DNA from: Rhodoblastus sp963828185
Lineage (GTDB): Bacteria > Pseudomonadota > Alphaproteobacteria > Rhizobiales > Beijerinckiaceae
DNA length: 64,000 bases
Direction: 5' to 3'
NCBI GenBank assembly: GCA_963828185.1
Contig: CAWHDV010000017.1
Location: 124,001 to 188,000, forward strand
Within the stretch, counting starts at the first letter, position 1. Each line of letters opens with the position of its first letter. The notes beneath the pieces are model-generated. The model was not told the DNA's origin, made no database searches, and saw nothing but the letters and a program-made list of their open reading frames with translations. Below, piece after piece: positions 30,138 through 39,123 of this stretch. Made by a program: the position numbers and the translations under genes.

Positions 30138-32204
30138 TCAGAGATCGACCAGGTCGGCGGCGGCGGCGAAGGCCGCGCGCTCCTGCAGGAAGGCGAAACG
30201 CGCCTCGGGCTTGGCGCCCATCAGCCTTTCGACCGAATCGGCCGTTTCCTCGCGGTCCTCCTCGACAATGCCGACCTTGAGCAGGGTGCGCTTGCCCGGC
30301 TGCATTGTGGTTTCCTTCAATTGCGCCGGCATCATCTCGCCAAGGCCCTTGAAGCGGCTGATCTCGACCTTGCCGCGCCCCGAAAACAGCGTCCGCATCA
30401 ACTCGTCGCGGTGGACGTCGTCGCGGGCATAGGCGGTCTTGGCGCCCTGCGAGAGCTTGTAGAGCGGCGGTACGGCGAGATAGAGGTGGCCCTGGTCGAT
30501 CAGCTTGGGCATCTGCCGGTAGAAGAAGGTGATGAGCAGCGAAGCGATATGGGCGCCGTCCACGTCGGCGTCGGTCATGATGATGACCTTGTCGTAGCGC
30601 AGGTCTTCCGCGCGATAGTGCGTCCCCGTGCCCGCGCCCAGCGCCTGGATCAAATCGCCGAGCTGCTGGTTGGCGGCGAGTTTTTCGCGCGTCGAACTCG
30701 CGACATTGAGAATTTTGCCGCGCAACGGCAGGATGGCCTGGTTGGCGCGGTCGCGCGCCTGTTTGGCCGAGCCGCCGGCCGAATCGCCTTCGACGATAAA
30801 CAATTCAGAGCCTTGCGCGGAATTATTGGTGCAGTCCGCGAGCTTTCCCGGCAGGCGCAGCTTGCGCACCGCGCTCTTGCGGGCCACGTCCTTTTCCGCG
30901 CGGCGCCGCAGCCTGTCCTCGGCGCGTTCGATCGCCCAGTCGAGCAGGCGGCTGGCCTGGGCGGGCGAGGCGGCGAGCCAATGGTCGAAGGCGTCGCGCA
31001 TCGTGCTTTCGACGATGCGCGAGGCTTCGAGGCTCATCAGCCGGCTCTTGTTCTGGCCCTGAAATTCCGGCTCGCGGATGAACACGGAGATCAGCGCGGC
31101 GCAGCCGTTCATGATGTCGTCGGTGGTGACGGCGGACGCGCGCTTGCCCTGGCCGATGCGCTCGGCATGGTCTTTCAACGCCCGCAACAGCGCAAGGCGA
31201 AGGCCCGACTCATGCGTGCCGCCGTCGGGCGTCGGAATGGTGTTGCAATAGGAATGGACGAACCCGTCGTCCTGCGCCAGCCAGGTGACGGCCCATTCGA
31301 GCGAGCCGTGCCGCTCGGCCTTTTCCACCCGGCCGACAAAGAATTGCTCGGCGACCAGCTCCCTGCCGTCGATATCGGCGGCCAGATAATCCTTCAGGCC
31401 GCCGGGGAAATGGAACACGGCCTCGGCCGGCGTTTTCCCGGCGGCGTCAAGCAGGCCCGGCGCGCATTTCCAGCGGATTTCGACGCCGCCAAACAGATAG
31501 GCCTTCGCGCGCGCCATCTTGAACAGGCGGGCCGGACTGAAGCGGGCGCTTTCCTTAAATATCTGCGGATCGGCCCGGAAACGGACCTTGGTGCCGCGCC
31601 TGTTTGTCACGCGGCCGACCGTTTCGAGCTTCCCGAGCGGCGCGCCACGTTCGAAAACCTGGCGGTAGAGCGTCTGTCCGCGCGCCACCTCGACCTCCAG
31701 CCTTTCCGACAGCGCGTTGACGACGGAAACGCCAACGCCGTGCAGGCCGCCGGAGGTCTGGTAGGCGCCGGAATCGAACTTGCCGCCGGAGTGCAGCGTT
31801 GTCAGGATCACTTCCAGCGCCGACTTCTTGGGGAATTTCGGATGTGGATCGACCGGAATGCCGCGCCCGTTGTCGGTCACGGCGAGAAATCCGTCCTCCT
31901 CCAGCGCCACGTCGATGCGCGTGGCGTGGCCGGCCACCGCCTCATCCATGGCGTTGTCGAGCACTTCGGCGAAGAGATGGTGCAAGGCGGTCTCGTCGGT
32001 GCCGCCAATATACATGCCGGGACGCCGGCGCACCGGCTCGAGCCCCTCGAGCACCTCGATCGAGGAGGCGTTGTAATCGGCTTCGCCAGGCGTGCCGTTT
32101 TGCGGCCTCTTCGGCTCAACGGCTGGCTTCTTGTCGCGTCCGGGCCTGTCGCCGCCGCGCTGGACCGAGGCGGCGGCGCCAAAAAGATCGTTGTTGTCAG
32201 CCAT
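30138..32204 (-). CDS. parE: DNA topoisomerase IV subunit B
   Basis: The 688-residue type IIA topoisomerase subunit has the GHKL ATPase motifs EVLDNAMDEA, DNGRGIPV and TSGGLHGVGVSVVNALS, the transducer region, and the TOPRIM motifs EGDSAGGSAKQARDR and DADVDGAHI. With ParC it decatenates daughter chromosomes. ParE is favoured over GyrB because the long GyrB-specific insertions are missing. The start at 32204 (MADNNDLFG) removes a 27-codon extension that lacks similarity. No parC gene is in the window. Confidence 0.93.
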   Translation of the reverse strand: MADNNDLFGAAASVQRGGDRPGRDKKPAVEPKRPQNGTPGEADYNASSIEVLEGLEPVRRRPGMYIGGTDETALHHLFAEVLDNAMDEAVAGHATRIDVALEEDGFLAVTDNGRGIPVDPHPKFPKKSALEVILTTLHSGGKFDSGAYQTSGGLHGVGVSVVNALSERLEVEVARGQTLYRQVFERGAPLGKLETVGRVTNRRGTKVRFRADPQIFKESARFSPARLFKMARAKAYLFGGVEIRWKCAPGLLDAAGKTPAEAVFHFPGGLKDYLAADIDGRELVAEQFFVGRVEKAERHGSLEWAVTWLAQDDGFVHSYCNTIPTPDGGTHESGLRLALLRALKDHAERIGQGKRASAVTTDDIMNGCAALISVFIREPEFQGQNKSRLMSLEASRIVESTMRDAFDHWLAASPAQASRLLDWAIERAEDRLRRRAEKDVARKSAVRKLRLPGKLADCTNNSAQGSELFIVEGDSAGGSAKQARDRANQAILPLRGKILNVASSTREKLAANQQLGDLIQALGAGTGTHYRAEDLRYDKVIIMTDADVDGAHIASLLITFFYRQMPKLIDQGHLYLAVPPLYKLSQGAKTAYARDDVHRDELMRTLFSGRGKVEISRFKGLGEMMPAQLKETTMQPGKRTLLKVGIVEEDREETADSVERLMGAKPEARFAFLQERAAFAAAADLVDL

Positions 32205-32420
32205 GAGCCCGCATCTGGATTCGCTTGTTTGAATGGCGCTTGGCTTAGCACGGATTGGCCGACGAAGTGAACAGAACGAAAACAATTTTTCGTCGCCTGT
32301 GGATTTCGTGCCGATCGCGGCGGCCGGACCTCTTTTGGCGGGCTGACGTTTCTCGAGCGCCGCGCTATGGTGCCGCAGGTTTGATTGTTATTTCTCGACG
32401 CCCGCGGGCGGAGCGCCTCA

Positions 32421-32783
32421 ATGACCCGTTTATTGCTCGTCGACGACGACCCCCTGCTTGGCATGCTGATTGGCGACTGGCTGAGCGAAATCGGCTGCGA
32501 TGTCGTGGGACCGGCCGACAGCGTCAGGAGCGCGCTTGGCCTTGTCGAGAGCGAGGGCGAGGCGCTCGACGGCGCGCTGCTCGACGTCACCTTGCGCGAG
32601 GGCGACAGCTACGCCGTGGCCGAAGCGCTCGGCCTGCGCGGCATCCCCTACGCCTTCGTCACGGGGCACGGACCGGGCGGACTGGCGCCGGCCTATCGCG
32701 ACGCGCTGATCCTGACCAAGCCCTTCATGCCCGAAGATCTGCAGGCCATGGTCGGGCGGCTGGCGAAACTCAGGGCGCGGTGA
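32421..32783 (+). CDS. Single-domain response regulator
   Basis: The 120-residue receiver has acidic residues in LLVDDDPLLG, phospho-acceptor Asp in ALLDVTLREG, Thr in AFVTGHG and Lys in ILTKPF. GGAG lies 8 bp before the ATG. There is no output domain. It converges on the giant PAS hybrid kinase, with a palindromic element in the 103-bp gap. A regulatory partnership with that kinase is plausible but not shown. Confidence 0.87.
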   Translation: MTRLLLVDDDPLLGMLIGDWLSEIGCDVVGPADSVRSALGLVESEGEALDGALLDVTLREGDSYAVAEALGLRGIPYAFVTGHGPGGLAPAYRDALILTKPFMPEDLQAMVGRLAKLRAR

Positions 32784-32811
32784 CTTCGACGAGTCGTCGT
32801 TGTGGTCGTCC

Positions 32812-32850
32812 CATGGTTCGAGACGGCCTTTTCAAGGCCTCCTCACCATG
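32812..32850. repeat. Imperfect palindrome between convergent genes
   Basis: CATGGTTCGAGACGGCCTT at 32812-32830 and AAGGCCTCCTCACCATG at 32834-32850 are inverted relative to each other with a few mismatches and a 3-base loop. The element sits midway between two convergent genes, where it could end transcription both ways. Its sequence resembles the short interspersed palindromes common between genes of Hyphomicrobiales genomes. No T-run follows, so a plain intrinsic terminator is less likely. Confidence 0.55.
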
Positions 32851-32886
32851 AGGGGGCTGTATTTGATAAACGATTCAGCACGGCCC

Positions 32887-35800
32887 TCACTGGTTCTCGC
32901 TGATGAGGGCCGGCGCCAGCAGTTGCGCGAGCTTGCGGCGCAATTCGTCGGCGTTGACCGGCTTGTGCAGCAGTTCGAAGCCGCTCGAGGCGATTTCGGC
33001 GATGCGCTCCTTGCCGGTGTCGCCGGTCAGGATCAGCGTCGGAACGGCGCGGCCGGAGCGGCGCGCGATTTCCTTGGCGGTTTCGACGCCGTTGAGGCCG
33101 GCGCCGAGCCGGTAATCCGAGATGACGGCGTCGAAGCGCCAGTCGTTGCGCGACGCAAGCTCCAGCGCGTCCTCGCCGCTGCCGGCCGACAGCGTCCGGC
33201 AGCCCCAGGCCTGTGCGATCTTTTCCAGCCCGTGCCTCAGGACAGCGTTGTCCTCGACGATCAGCAGTTCGCCGCCGGGATCGTTGAGTTGTTCCGGCTT
33301 GGCTTCGGTCGGCGCGTCGGGCTCGACGGCGGGCAGGGTGAGCGAGAAGCGCGATCCGCGCCCGGGCCTCGACCGCAGTTCGATCTGTCCGTCCATCAGC
33401 GCGACGAGGCGTGAGACGATGGCAAGTCCGAGGCCGAGGCCCTGGCCGAGGTCGCGCCCCGGATTGTTCAACTGGGTGAATTCGTCGAAGATTTCGTGAC
33501 GCTTTTCGTCGGGAATGCCGATGCCCGTGTCGATCACGTCTACTCTGACGTCCTTGCCCCGCATCCGCATGCCGATCACCACGCCGCCTTTCGAGGTGTA
33601 GCGCAAGGCGTTTTCGATCAGGTTGCGCAGGGCGCGCTCGATCAGGGTCGGGTCGGCGAGGGCGTGCAGATCAGCCGGGACGAAGCGCAGCTCCAGCCCC
33701 TGGCTTTCCGCTTTGGCGACGTATTCCGAGTAGAGCCGAATCAAAAGCGCGCCGAGATCGACTTTTTCGATCGAGGCCTCGACCACGCCGGCGTCGAGGC
33801 GGGAAATGTCGAGGATGGCGGTGAGCAGGCCGTTCAACCCGCCGAGCGCCTGTTTCATCATTCGCGTGGTTTCGATCGCCTTGGGCAGGCTGGCGACCTG
33901 TCGCTCGATCAGCGACAAAAGCAGCACCAGCGACTGCACTGGCTGGCGCAGGTCATGGCTGGCCGCCGCCAAGAATTTCGATTTCGAGCGGTTGGCGCGT
34001 TCGGCGTCCTGCTTGGCCTGCCGCAGCGCTGTTTCCAGCTCCTTTTGCGCGGTGATCTCGGTATTGGCGCCAAACCAGCGGACAATTTTGCCCTCGGCGT
34101 CCCGGCTGGGCACGCCACGTGTCAAAAACGGCCGGAACACGCCGTCCGCGCCGCGCAGCGGGAAGGTCATCTCGAAAGGCTGGCCGGACACGAGCGAAGC
34201 TTTCCAGCGCTCCAAGACGGCCGGCAGCGCCTCCGGGTCATGAACGCTTTTCCAGCCCCAGCCGAGCATCTCGTCCGGCGTCGTCCCGGTATATTCATAC
34301 CAGCGTCGGTTGTACCAGTAGATGGTTCCATCGGCGTGCGCGGCCCAGGCGAGTTGCGGCATGGCGTCGGCCAACTGGCGGAATTTCTCCTCGCTTTCGC
34401 GCAGCGCCGCCTCGGCCGCCTTGAGGCCGCTGATGTCGAGATTGGCGATGAAGGCGCGGATCGGCCGGCCGGTGGCGTCCTTTTCCGCCTTGGCGACGCT
34501 GTCGATCCATCGTTCGACGCCGTCGTCGCCGATCACGCGGTATTCCTGCCGTTCCGGACCGCCGGTCTTTCTGAAGCGCGCCAGAGCCTCCGCGATGCGC
34601 GGACGGTCCTCCGGCGCGACATGGGCGAGGTAGGACGCGACGCCGGTTTCGATGTCGCCGCCGGTCACGGGCGTCTGGGCGCGGTAGCCCATCACCTTGG
34701 CGAAATTTTCCGCCACGAAGATCTTGCCCTCGGCCTGATCGAATTCGGCATAGGTCAGGCCGGAGGCGTCGGCGGCGTGGGTCAGGCGGATCTGGCTGAT
34801 TCGCACGGCGTCGTCGGCGCGCTTGCGTTCGGTGATGTCGAGATTGGTGCCGACGACCCATTCATTCTGGCCCTCGGCGTTGACGCGCGTGGTTTCGACC
34901 GCCTGGATGACGCGGATTTCGCCATCATCGCGACGGCGCAGGCGGAATTCGCGGCGATTGACGCCGCCTTCGCGCGCGTGCCGGCGCAATTGCGCCGCCT
35001 GTTCCGGCAAGTCCTCGGGCAGGACGGCGCCGGCCCAGTCGCCATAATCGACCACGCCGCCCTCGGTCGGCGCAATGCCGTAGATGCGGAACATCTCGGC
35101 GTCCCAGATGATCACGTCGGTCAGCGTGTTCCATTCCCAGACGCCGACGCCCGTCGTTTCGGCGGCGAGCTGGAAACGCTGCTGGCTCGTGAGCAGGGCC
35201 TGTTCGGCGCGCTTGGCCGCGTCGATGTCGTTGACGATGATGATGCTGCCATTGATCTCGCCCTTGTCGTCGCGCAGGGCGGTGGCGGCGACGCGCGTCC
35301 AGGTTTCGCTGCCGTCCGGCGCGCAATAGAGCGCCTCCGCCGTCGCGTCGGCTTCGCCGCGCAACGCGCGCGCAGAAGGATACTGCGATCTGTCCAGGCG
35401 GCGGCCCCCGGCGTCCAGGGCGCGCCAGCGACGGTAATTCTCGTCGTCGGCCGAGCCGACCCAGTCGGTCGCGAAACGCGCCGCGCGCGCATTTTTCAGC
35501 ACGATCCTGCCCTCGGCGTCGGTCACGGCGATGGCCACGGGCATCTGCTCGATGGTGGTCGTCAGCAGCGTCTGGCTTCGCCGCAACGCCTGTTCCGCCA
35601 GCTTGCGGGCGGTGACGTCGGTGCGGATGGCCACATATTGGCGAGGCCGGCCGCCCTCGTCGAGGAAAGGCACGATGGTCGTGTCGACCCAGTAGAAAGC
35701 GCCGTCCCTCGTCAGGTTGCGCATCTCGCCGCGCCAGACCCTTCCGGCGGCGATGGTCCGCCACAGGTCCTGGAAGAATTCTTTCGGATGCGCGCCGGAA

Positions 35801-38787
35801 TTGACGAGGCGATGGTTCCGGCCGAGCAATTCCACGCGCGAGTAACCGGAGATCGCGCAGAATTTGTCGTTGACGGAGGTGATCGCGCCCCGGGGATCGG
35901 TGACGGCGACGATGGCGTGCTCGTCGAGCGCCGTCTTGAGATCGTTGATTTCCCGCAGCGAAGCGCGCAGGGCTTCGCCCGACCGTTTGACCGCGTCGAC
36001 GTCGGCGACCATGTAGATCGCGCCGGTGACGGCGCCGGCGGCGTCGCGCAGCGGCGTCGCCGTGACATGCGCCCAGGTTTTGCGTCCGTCCGGCCCTCGA
36101 AACTGCGCCTCCATCGAGGCAGCGGTTTCGCCGCGCAGCGCCCGCATGGCGGGATACATCGTGCGGTCGATCCTTTGGCCATGCTCGTCGAAGGCGAGCC
36201 AGCGGTCGAAACTGTCGTCGAGCGCCGGGACGACATCGCCGGCGTAGCGCGCGAGCAGTTCGTTCTTGGTCACGAACCGGCCTGCGATATCGGTCACGCC
36301 AATGGCGAGCGGCATCTGCGCGAAGGCGGCTTCGAGCATGGCGCGGCTGTGGCGCAATTCGGCTTCGCTTCGGCGCAGTTCGTTTTCCACGCGCGCGCGC
36401 GCCACGGACGCCCAGGTGCGCTCGGCGACATCCTCCGCCAGCATCGCGTCCAGCTCGCTCCAATGGCGGACCGCTCTGCCGTGGACCGACAGGACGCAGG
36501 CCAGTCGCCCGTCCTTGATGAGCGGCACGCTCATGAAGGCGGCGATCGAACGGGCGCGGAAGGTCGCGAGCGCCTCCGGCGCATTCGTGCGTGGATCGGC
36601 GGCGATGTCGTCGATGACGACGCTCCTGCCGGCCCTGAGGTCGGCGATGAACGCGGGGCCGAAATCGGCGATCCTGTGCGCGCCGGCGTTGCTCATCGCG
36701 CCGTCGTTCCAGTCGCGCGCGATGGTCGCAGTCTCGCCGCTCGAGTTTATTTCGGCGTAAAGCACCTGGTTGCCGCCGATCCTTCGGCCCAGAGCCTCGC
36801 CGGCGACATGCTTGATATCGTCGGGATCGGTCAGCGGCTTCAGCGCGTCGGCGAGAACCAGCAGGAAGGTCTTGCGCTCCTCGCTCTCGCGCAGCGCCGC
36901 CTCCGCCTGCTTGCGGTCGTGGATATCGATGCCGATGCCGACCCAGCGCCGCCCGGGCTCCTCCTGCGACGGCAGCGCCCGCAGCAAATGCCAGCGCCAG
37001 GCGCCGTCCGCCCTGCGGAAGCGGCACTCCGCCTCGAAGGGCTGACCCTTCTCGACAGCCTGGGTAAACGCGGCCAGCACAGGAGCGACGTCGTCGGCGT
37101 GGACGATTTCCGCCCAGCCCCTGCCGAGCAATTGGGCGAAGGTCCGGCCGGTGTAGCGGCAATAATCCGAATTGACGAAGACGTTTTCGCCGACGGTTGA
37201 AGTCACGAACAGCAGGCCGGGAAGCGCTTCGGACGTGGTGCGGAACAAGGCGTCGCTCTCGCGCAGCGCCTGAACGGATTGTTTCCGATCGGTCACGTCG
37301 GTCTGCACGCCATGGCAGACGATGCGCCCGTCGGCCAGCCGGCGCGGACGCGAGCGCATCCGCATCCAGCGCGTTTCGCCATCGGTCCGACGCATGGGGA
37401 TTTCCATGTCGAAATCGGAGAGGTCGCGGGCGCTGACCCGCTCGGCCTCGGCGAACTCGGCAAGATATTCCGGCGCGATCAGCCGTTCCAGCGCTTTCGC
37501 GTCGGCCAATATGTCGTCGATCCGGATGCCGGTGAGCTTCTCGATGCCGGCGCTGAGATAGAGGAAGCGCGGCGTCCCGTCGGAACCGTGGGTATAGCGG
37601 TAGACCGCGCTGTCGGGCAGGCTGTCGCCGAGCACGCGCAGGTTTTCCTCGCTCTCGCGCAAGGCCTCTTCGCCGCGCTTCTGCTCGGTGACGTCGCGGA
37701 CAATGGTCGAGGCGCCGACAACCGCGCCCTTGGCGTCCTTGATCGGCGAAATCGTCAGGGACACGTCGATGACGCGGCCATTCTTGGCCAGCCGCAGGGT
37801 GTCGCAATGTTCGATCCGCTCGCCCGCCTTCAGCCGGCGGATGAAATCGGCCTCTTCCCGAAGCTTGTCCACCGGAATGATGCGCGTGACCTGCTGGCGG
37901 AGCATTTCCGCCGCGCTATAGCCGAACAGCCGCTCCGCCGCGGCGTTCCAGCTGGTGATGTTAAGGTCGAGGTCCTTGCCGATGATCGGGTCGTTGGCGT
38001 TTTCGACGATCGAGGCGAGCTGGGCGGAGGCGAATTCGCTTTCCTTCCGCTTGGTGATGTCCTCGGAAAAGATCATGATGCCGCCGACCTTGCCCCGGTC
38101 GTCGCGCCAAGGCCGCACCTCCCATTTCTGCCATTGCACGGAGCCGTCGGCGCGAGCGAAAGGCTCGCCGTCGGAGGATTCGACCGCACCATCCAGGCAG
38201 CGCCGATGCACCGCCTTCCAGGCCTCGGGAATTTCAGGAAAGACCGCGTAATGGCTGCGGCCGACCTGCGACTCGATCTTGAAGTCGGTGAGCCAGCGCG
38301 CGCTGGCGGCCAGGCAGATCATGTCGCGGTCGAACATGGCGATGGCGGCGGGGGCGTGTTCGATGAACAGGGCGAGCTGGCTCTCCGCCTGGCGCAGGCG
38401 ATCCAGCTCCGCCAGGTCATCGGTGATGTCGCGCACCGCGCCGACCAGGCGGCCGGGCCGGTCGTCCTCGCGGATGACGGCGGCATTGTACCTGATCCAG
38501 CGCTCGGCGCCGTCGCTGGCGCGGCGGATGCGATAGCTCAGTTCGAACGAGCGCGGGCCGTCCGGCCGCATGGCCGCCGTATAGGCCTCCTCGAACCGCG
38601 CGGCGTCGTCGGGATGCAGAAGCCGGGTAAAAGTCTCGCGCGTGACTTCCGCCTCGGGAGGGAGGCCGAAAACGGCCTTGGTGGCCGGCGACCAGTTTTT
38701 CGCGCGCGCGGCGCCGGCCCCGCTGGCGCGAGGCCCATGCTCGATCGGCTCGAAAGTCAGAAGCGAAGGGCTTGTGCTGTGCGCCAT
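32887..38787 (-). CDS. Giant hybrid histidine kinase with about 11 PAS domains and one GAF domain
   Basis: The protein of about 1,966 residues has no clear membrane segment, so it is probably cytosolic. It contains roughly eleven PAS/PAC units, each ending in a DxTxxK-like linker such as RDVTEQK, IDIHDRK, LDITERK or TEITAQK. A GAF domain lies after the fifth PAS (about 640-800). It ends with a HisKA helix (ASHDLRQPVQ, His near 1611), an ATPase domain (NLIENALRY, DTGIGIPDE, GLGLGLAIV) and a receiver (Asp in VISDYRLG near 1889). PAS6 and PAS8 share DRxxYPxxRALRGE-like segments, pointing to internal duplication. An in-frame TTG 78 bp upstream is less likely as start. Confidence 0.93.
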   Translation of the reverse strand: MAHSTSPSLLTFEPIEHGPRASGAGAARAKNWSPATKAVFGLPPEAEVTRETFTRLLHPDDAARFEEAYTAAMRPDGPRSFELSYRIRRASDGAERWIRYNAAVIREDDRPGRLVGAVRDITDDLAELDRLRQAESQLALFIEHAPAAIAMFDRDMICLAASARWLTDFKIESQVGRSHYAVFPEIPEAWKAVHRRCLDGAVESSDGEPFARADGSVQWQKWEVRPWRDDRGKVGGIMIFSEDITKRKESEFASAQLASIVENANDPIIGKDLDLNITSWNAAAERLFGYSAAEMLRQQVTRIIPVDKLREEADFIRRLKAGERIEHCDTLRLAKNGRVIDVSLTISPIKDAKGAVVGASTIVRDVTEQKRGEEALRESEENLRVLGDSLPDSAVYRYTHGSDGTPRFLYLSAGIEKLTGIRIDDILADAKALERLIAPEYLAEFAEAERVSARDLSDFDMEIPMRRTDGETRWMRMRSRPRRLADGRIVCHGVQTDVTDRKQSVQALRESDALFRTTSEALPGLLFVTSTVGENVFVNSDYCRYTGRTFAQLLGRGWAEIVHADDVAPVLAAFTQAVEKGQPFEAECRFRRADGAWRWHLLRALPSQEEPGRRWVGIGIDIHDRKQAEAALRESEERKTFLLVLADALKPLTDPDDIKHVAGEALGRRIGGNQVLYAEINSSGETATIARDWNDGAMSNAGAHRIADFGPAFIADLRAGRSVVIDDIAADPRTNAPEALATFRARSIAAFMSVPLIKDGRLACVLSVHGRAVRHWSELDAMLAEDVAERTWASVARARVENELRRSEAELRHSRAMLEAAFAQMPLAIGVTDIAGRFVTKNELLARYAGDVVPALDDSFDRWLAFDEHGQRIDRTMYPAMRALRGETAASMEAQFRGPDGRKTWAHVTATPLRDAAGAVTGAIYMVADVDAVKRSGEALRASLREINDLKTALDEHAIVAVTDPRGAITSVNDKFCAISGYSRVELLGRNHRLVNSGAHPKEFFQDLWRTIAAGRVWRGEMRNLTRDGAFYWVDTTIVPFLDEGGRPRQYVAIRTDVTARKLAEQALRRSQTLLTTTIEQMPVAIAVTDAEGRIVLKNARAARFATDWVGSADDENYRRWRALDAGGRRLDRSQYPSARALRGEADATAEALYCAPDGSETWTRVAATALRDDKGEINGSIIIVNDIDAAKRAEQALLTSQQRFQLAAETTGVGVWEWNTLTDVIIWDAEMFRIYGIAPTEGGVVDYGDWAGAVLPEDLPEQAAQLRRHAREGGVNRREFRLRRRDDGEIRVIQAVETTRVNAEGQNEWVVGTNLDITERKRADDAVRISQIRLTHAADASGLTYAEFDQAEGKIFVAENFAKVMGYRAQTPVTGGDIETGVASYLAHVAPEDRPRIAEALARFRKTGGPERQEYRVIGDDGVERWIDSVAKAEKDATGRPIRAFIANLDISGLKAAEAALRESEEKFRQLADAMPQLAWAAHADGTIYWYNRRWYEYTGTTPDEMLGWGWKSVHDPEALPAVLERWKASLVSGQPFEMTFPLRGADGVFRPFLTRGVPSRDAEGKIVRWFGANTEITAQKELETALRQAKQDAERANRSKSKFLAAASHDLRQPVQSLVLLLSLIERQVASLPKAIETTRMMKQALGGLNGLLTAILDISRLDAGVVEASIEKVDLGALLIRLYSEYVAKAESQGLELRFVPADLHALADPTLIERALRNLIENALRYTSKGGVVIGMRMRGKDVRVDVIDTGIGIPDEKRHEIFDEFTQLNNPGRDLGQGLGLGLAIVSRLVALMDGQIELRSRPGRGSRFSLTLPAVEPDAPTEAKPEQLNDPGGELLIVEDNAVLRHGLEKIAQAWGCRTLSAGSGEDALELASRNDWRFDAVISDYRLGAGLNGVETAKEIARRSGRAVPTLILTGDTGKERIAEIASSGFELLHKPVNADELRRKLAQLLAPALISENQ

Positions 38788-39000
38788 GCTCGTGTCGTTT
38801 TGGTTATGCCAGCCACGAACGGAGCGGGCCGCCGCCAAATCTACACCATGCGACGAAGAAGCCAAAGCCGCGGTCTTTGGCGCCGGCGGCGGCGCCCAGG
38901 ATATCAGCCTGGCTGACCCGGCTGCGGAATTTATTACAAAAGCCTTACGCGTCTTTTGATTTGGCGCAATTCACTGTCGACCTGCGCCGGTATTGTGCCG

Positions 39001-39055
39001 GCCAAGGCAATCCAGGCCAAGGCAATCCAGGCCGAGGCAATTCAAGCCAAGGCGG
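39001..39055 (+). repeat. 15-bp tandem repeat, 3.7 copies
   Basis: GCCAAGGCAATCCAG occurs at 39001-39015 and again unchanged at 39016-39030. A diverged copy follows at 39031-39045 (GCCGAGGCAATTCAA), then a partial copy. The array lies 70 bp upstream of the outer-membrane protein start. It would encode AKAIQ repeats if translated, but a start further upstream is not supported, so it most likely lies in the leader region. Confidence 0.8.
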
Positions 39056-39123
39056 CCGGGTGGAAAAACCGTCCGGAAATTGCGGAATGCGCCGCCTTTC
39101 GGAGAGGCGGTTCGGGGGAATTC

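Noticed and set aside
30084..32270. 728-codon open frame on the plus strand
   Set aside because: Fully antisense to parE, whose TOPRIM and GHKL motifs are unambiguous.
33496..37200. 1,234-codon open frame on the plus strand
   Set aside because: It is antisense to the giant PAS kinase; long antisense frames are a by-product of high-GC codon bias, and the translation has no domain pattern.
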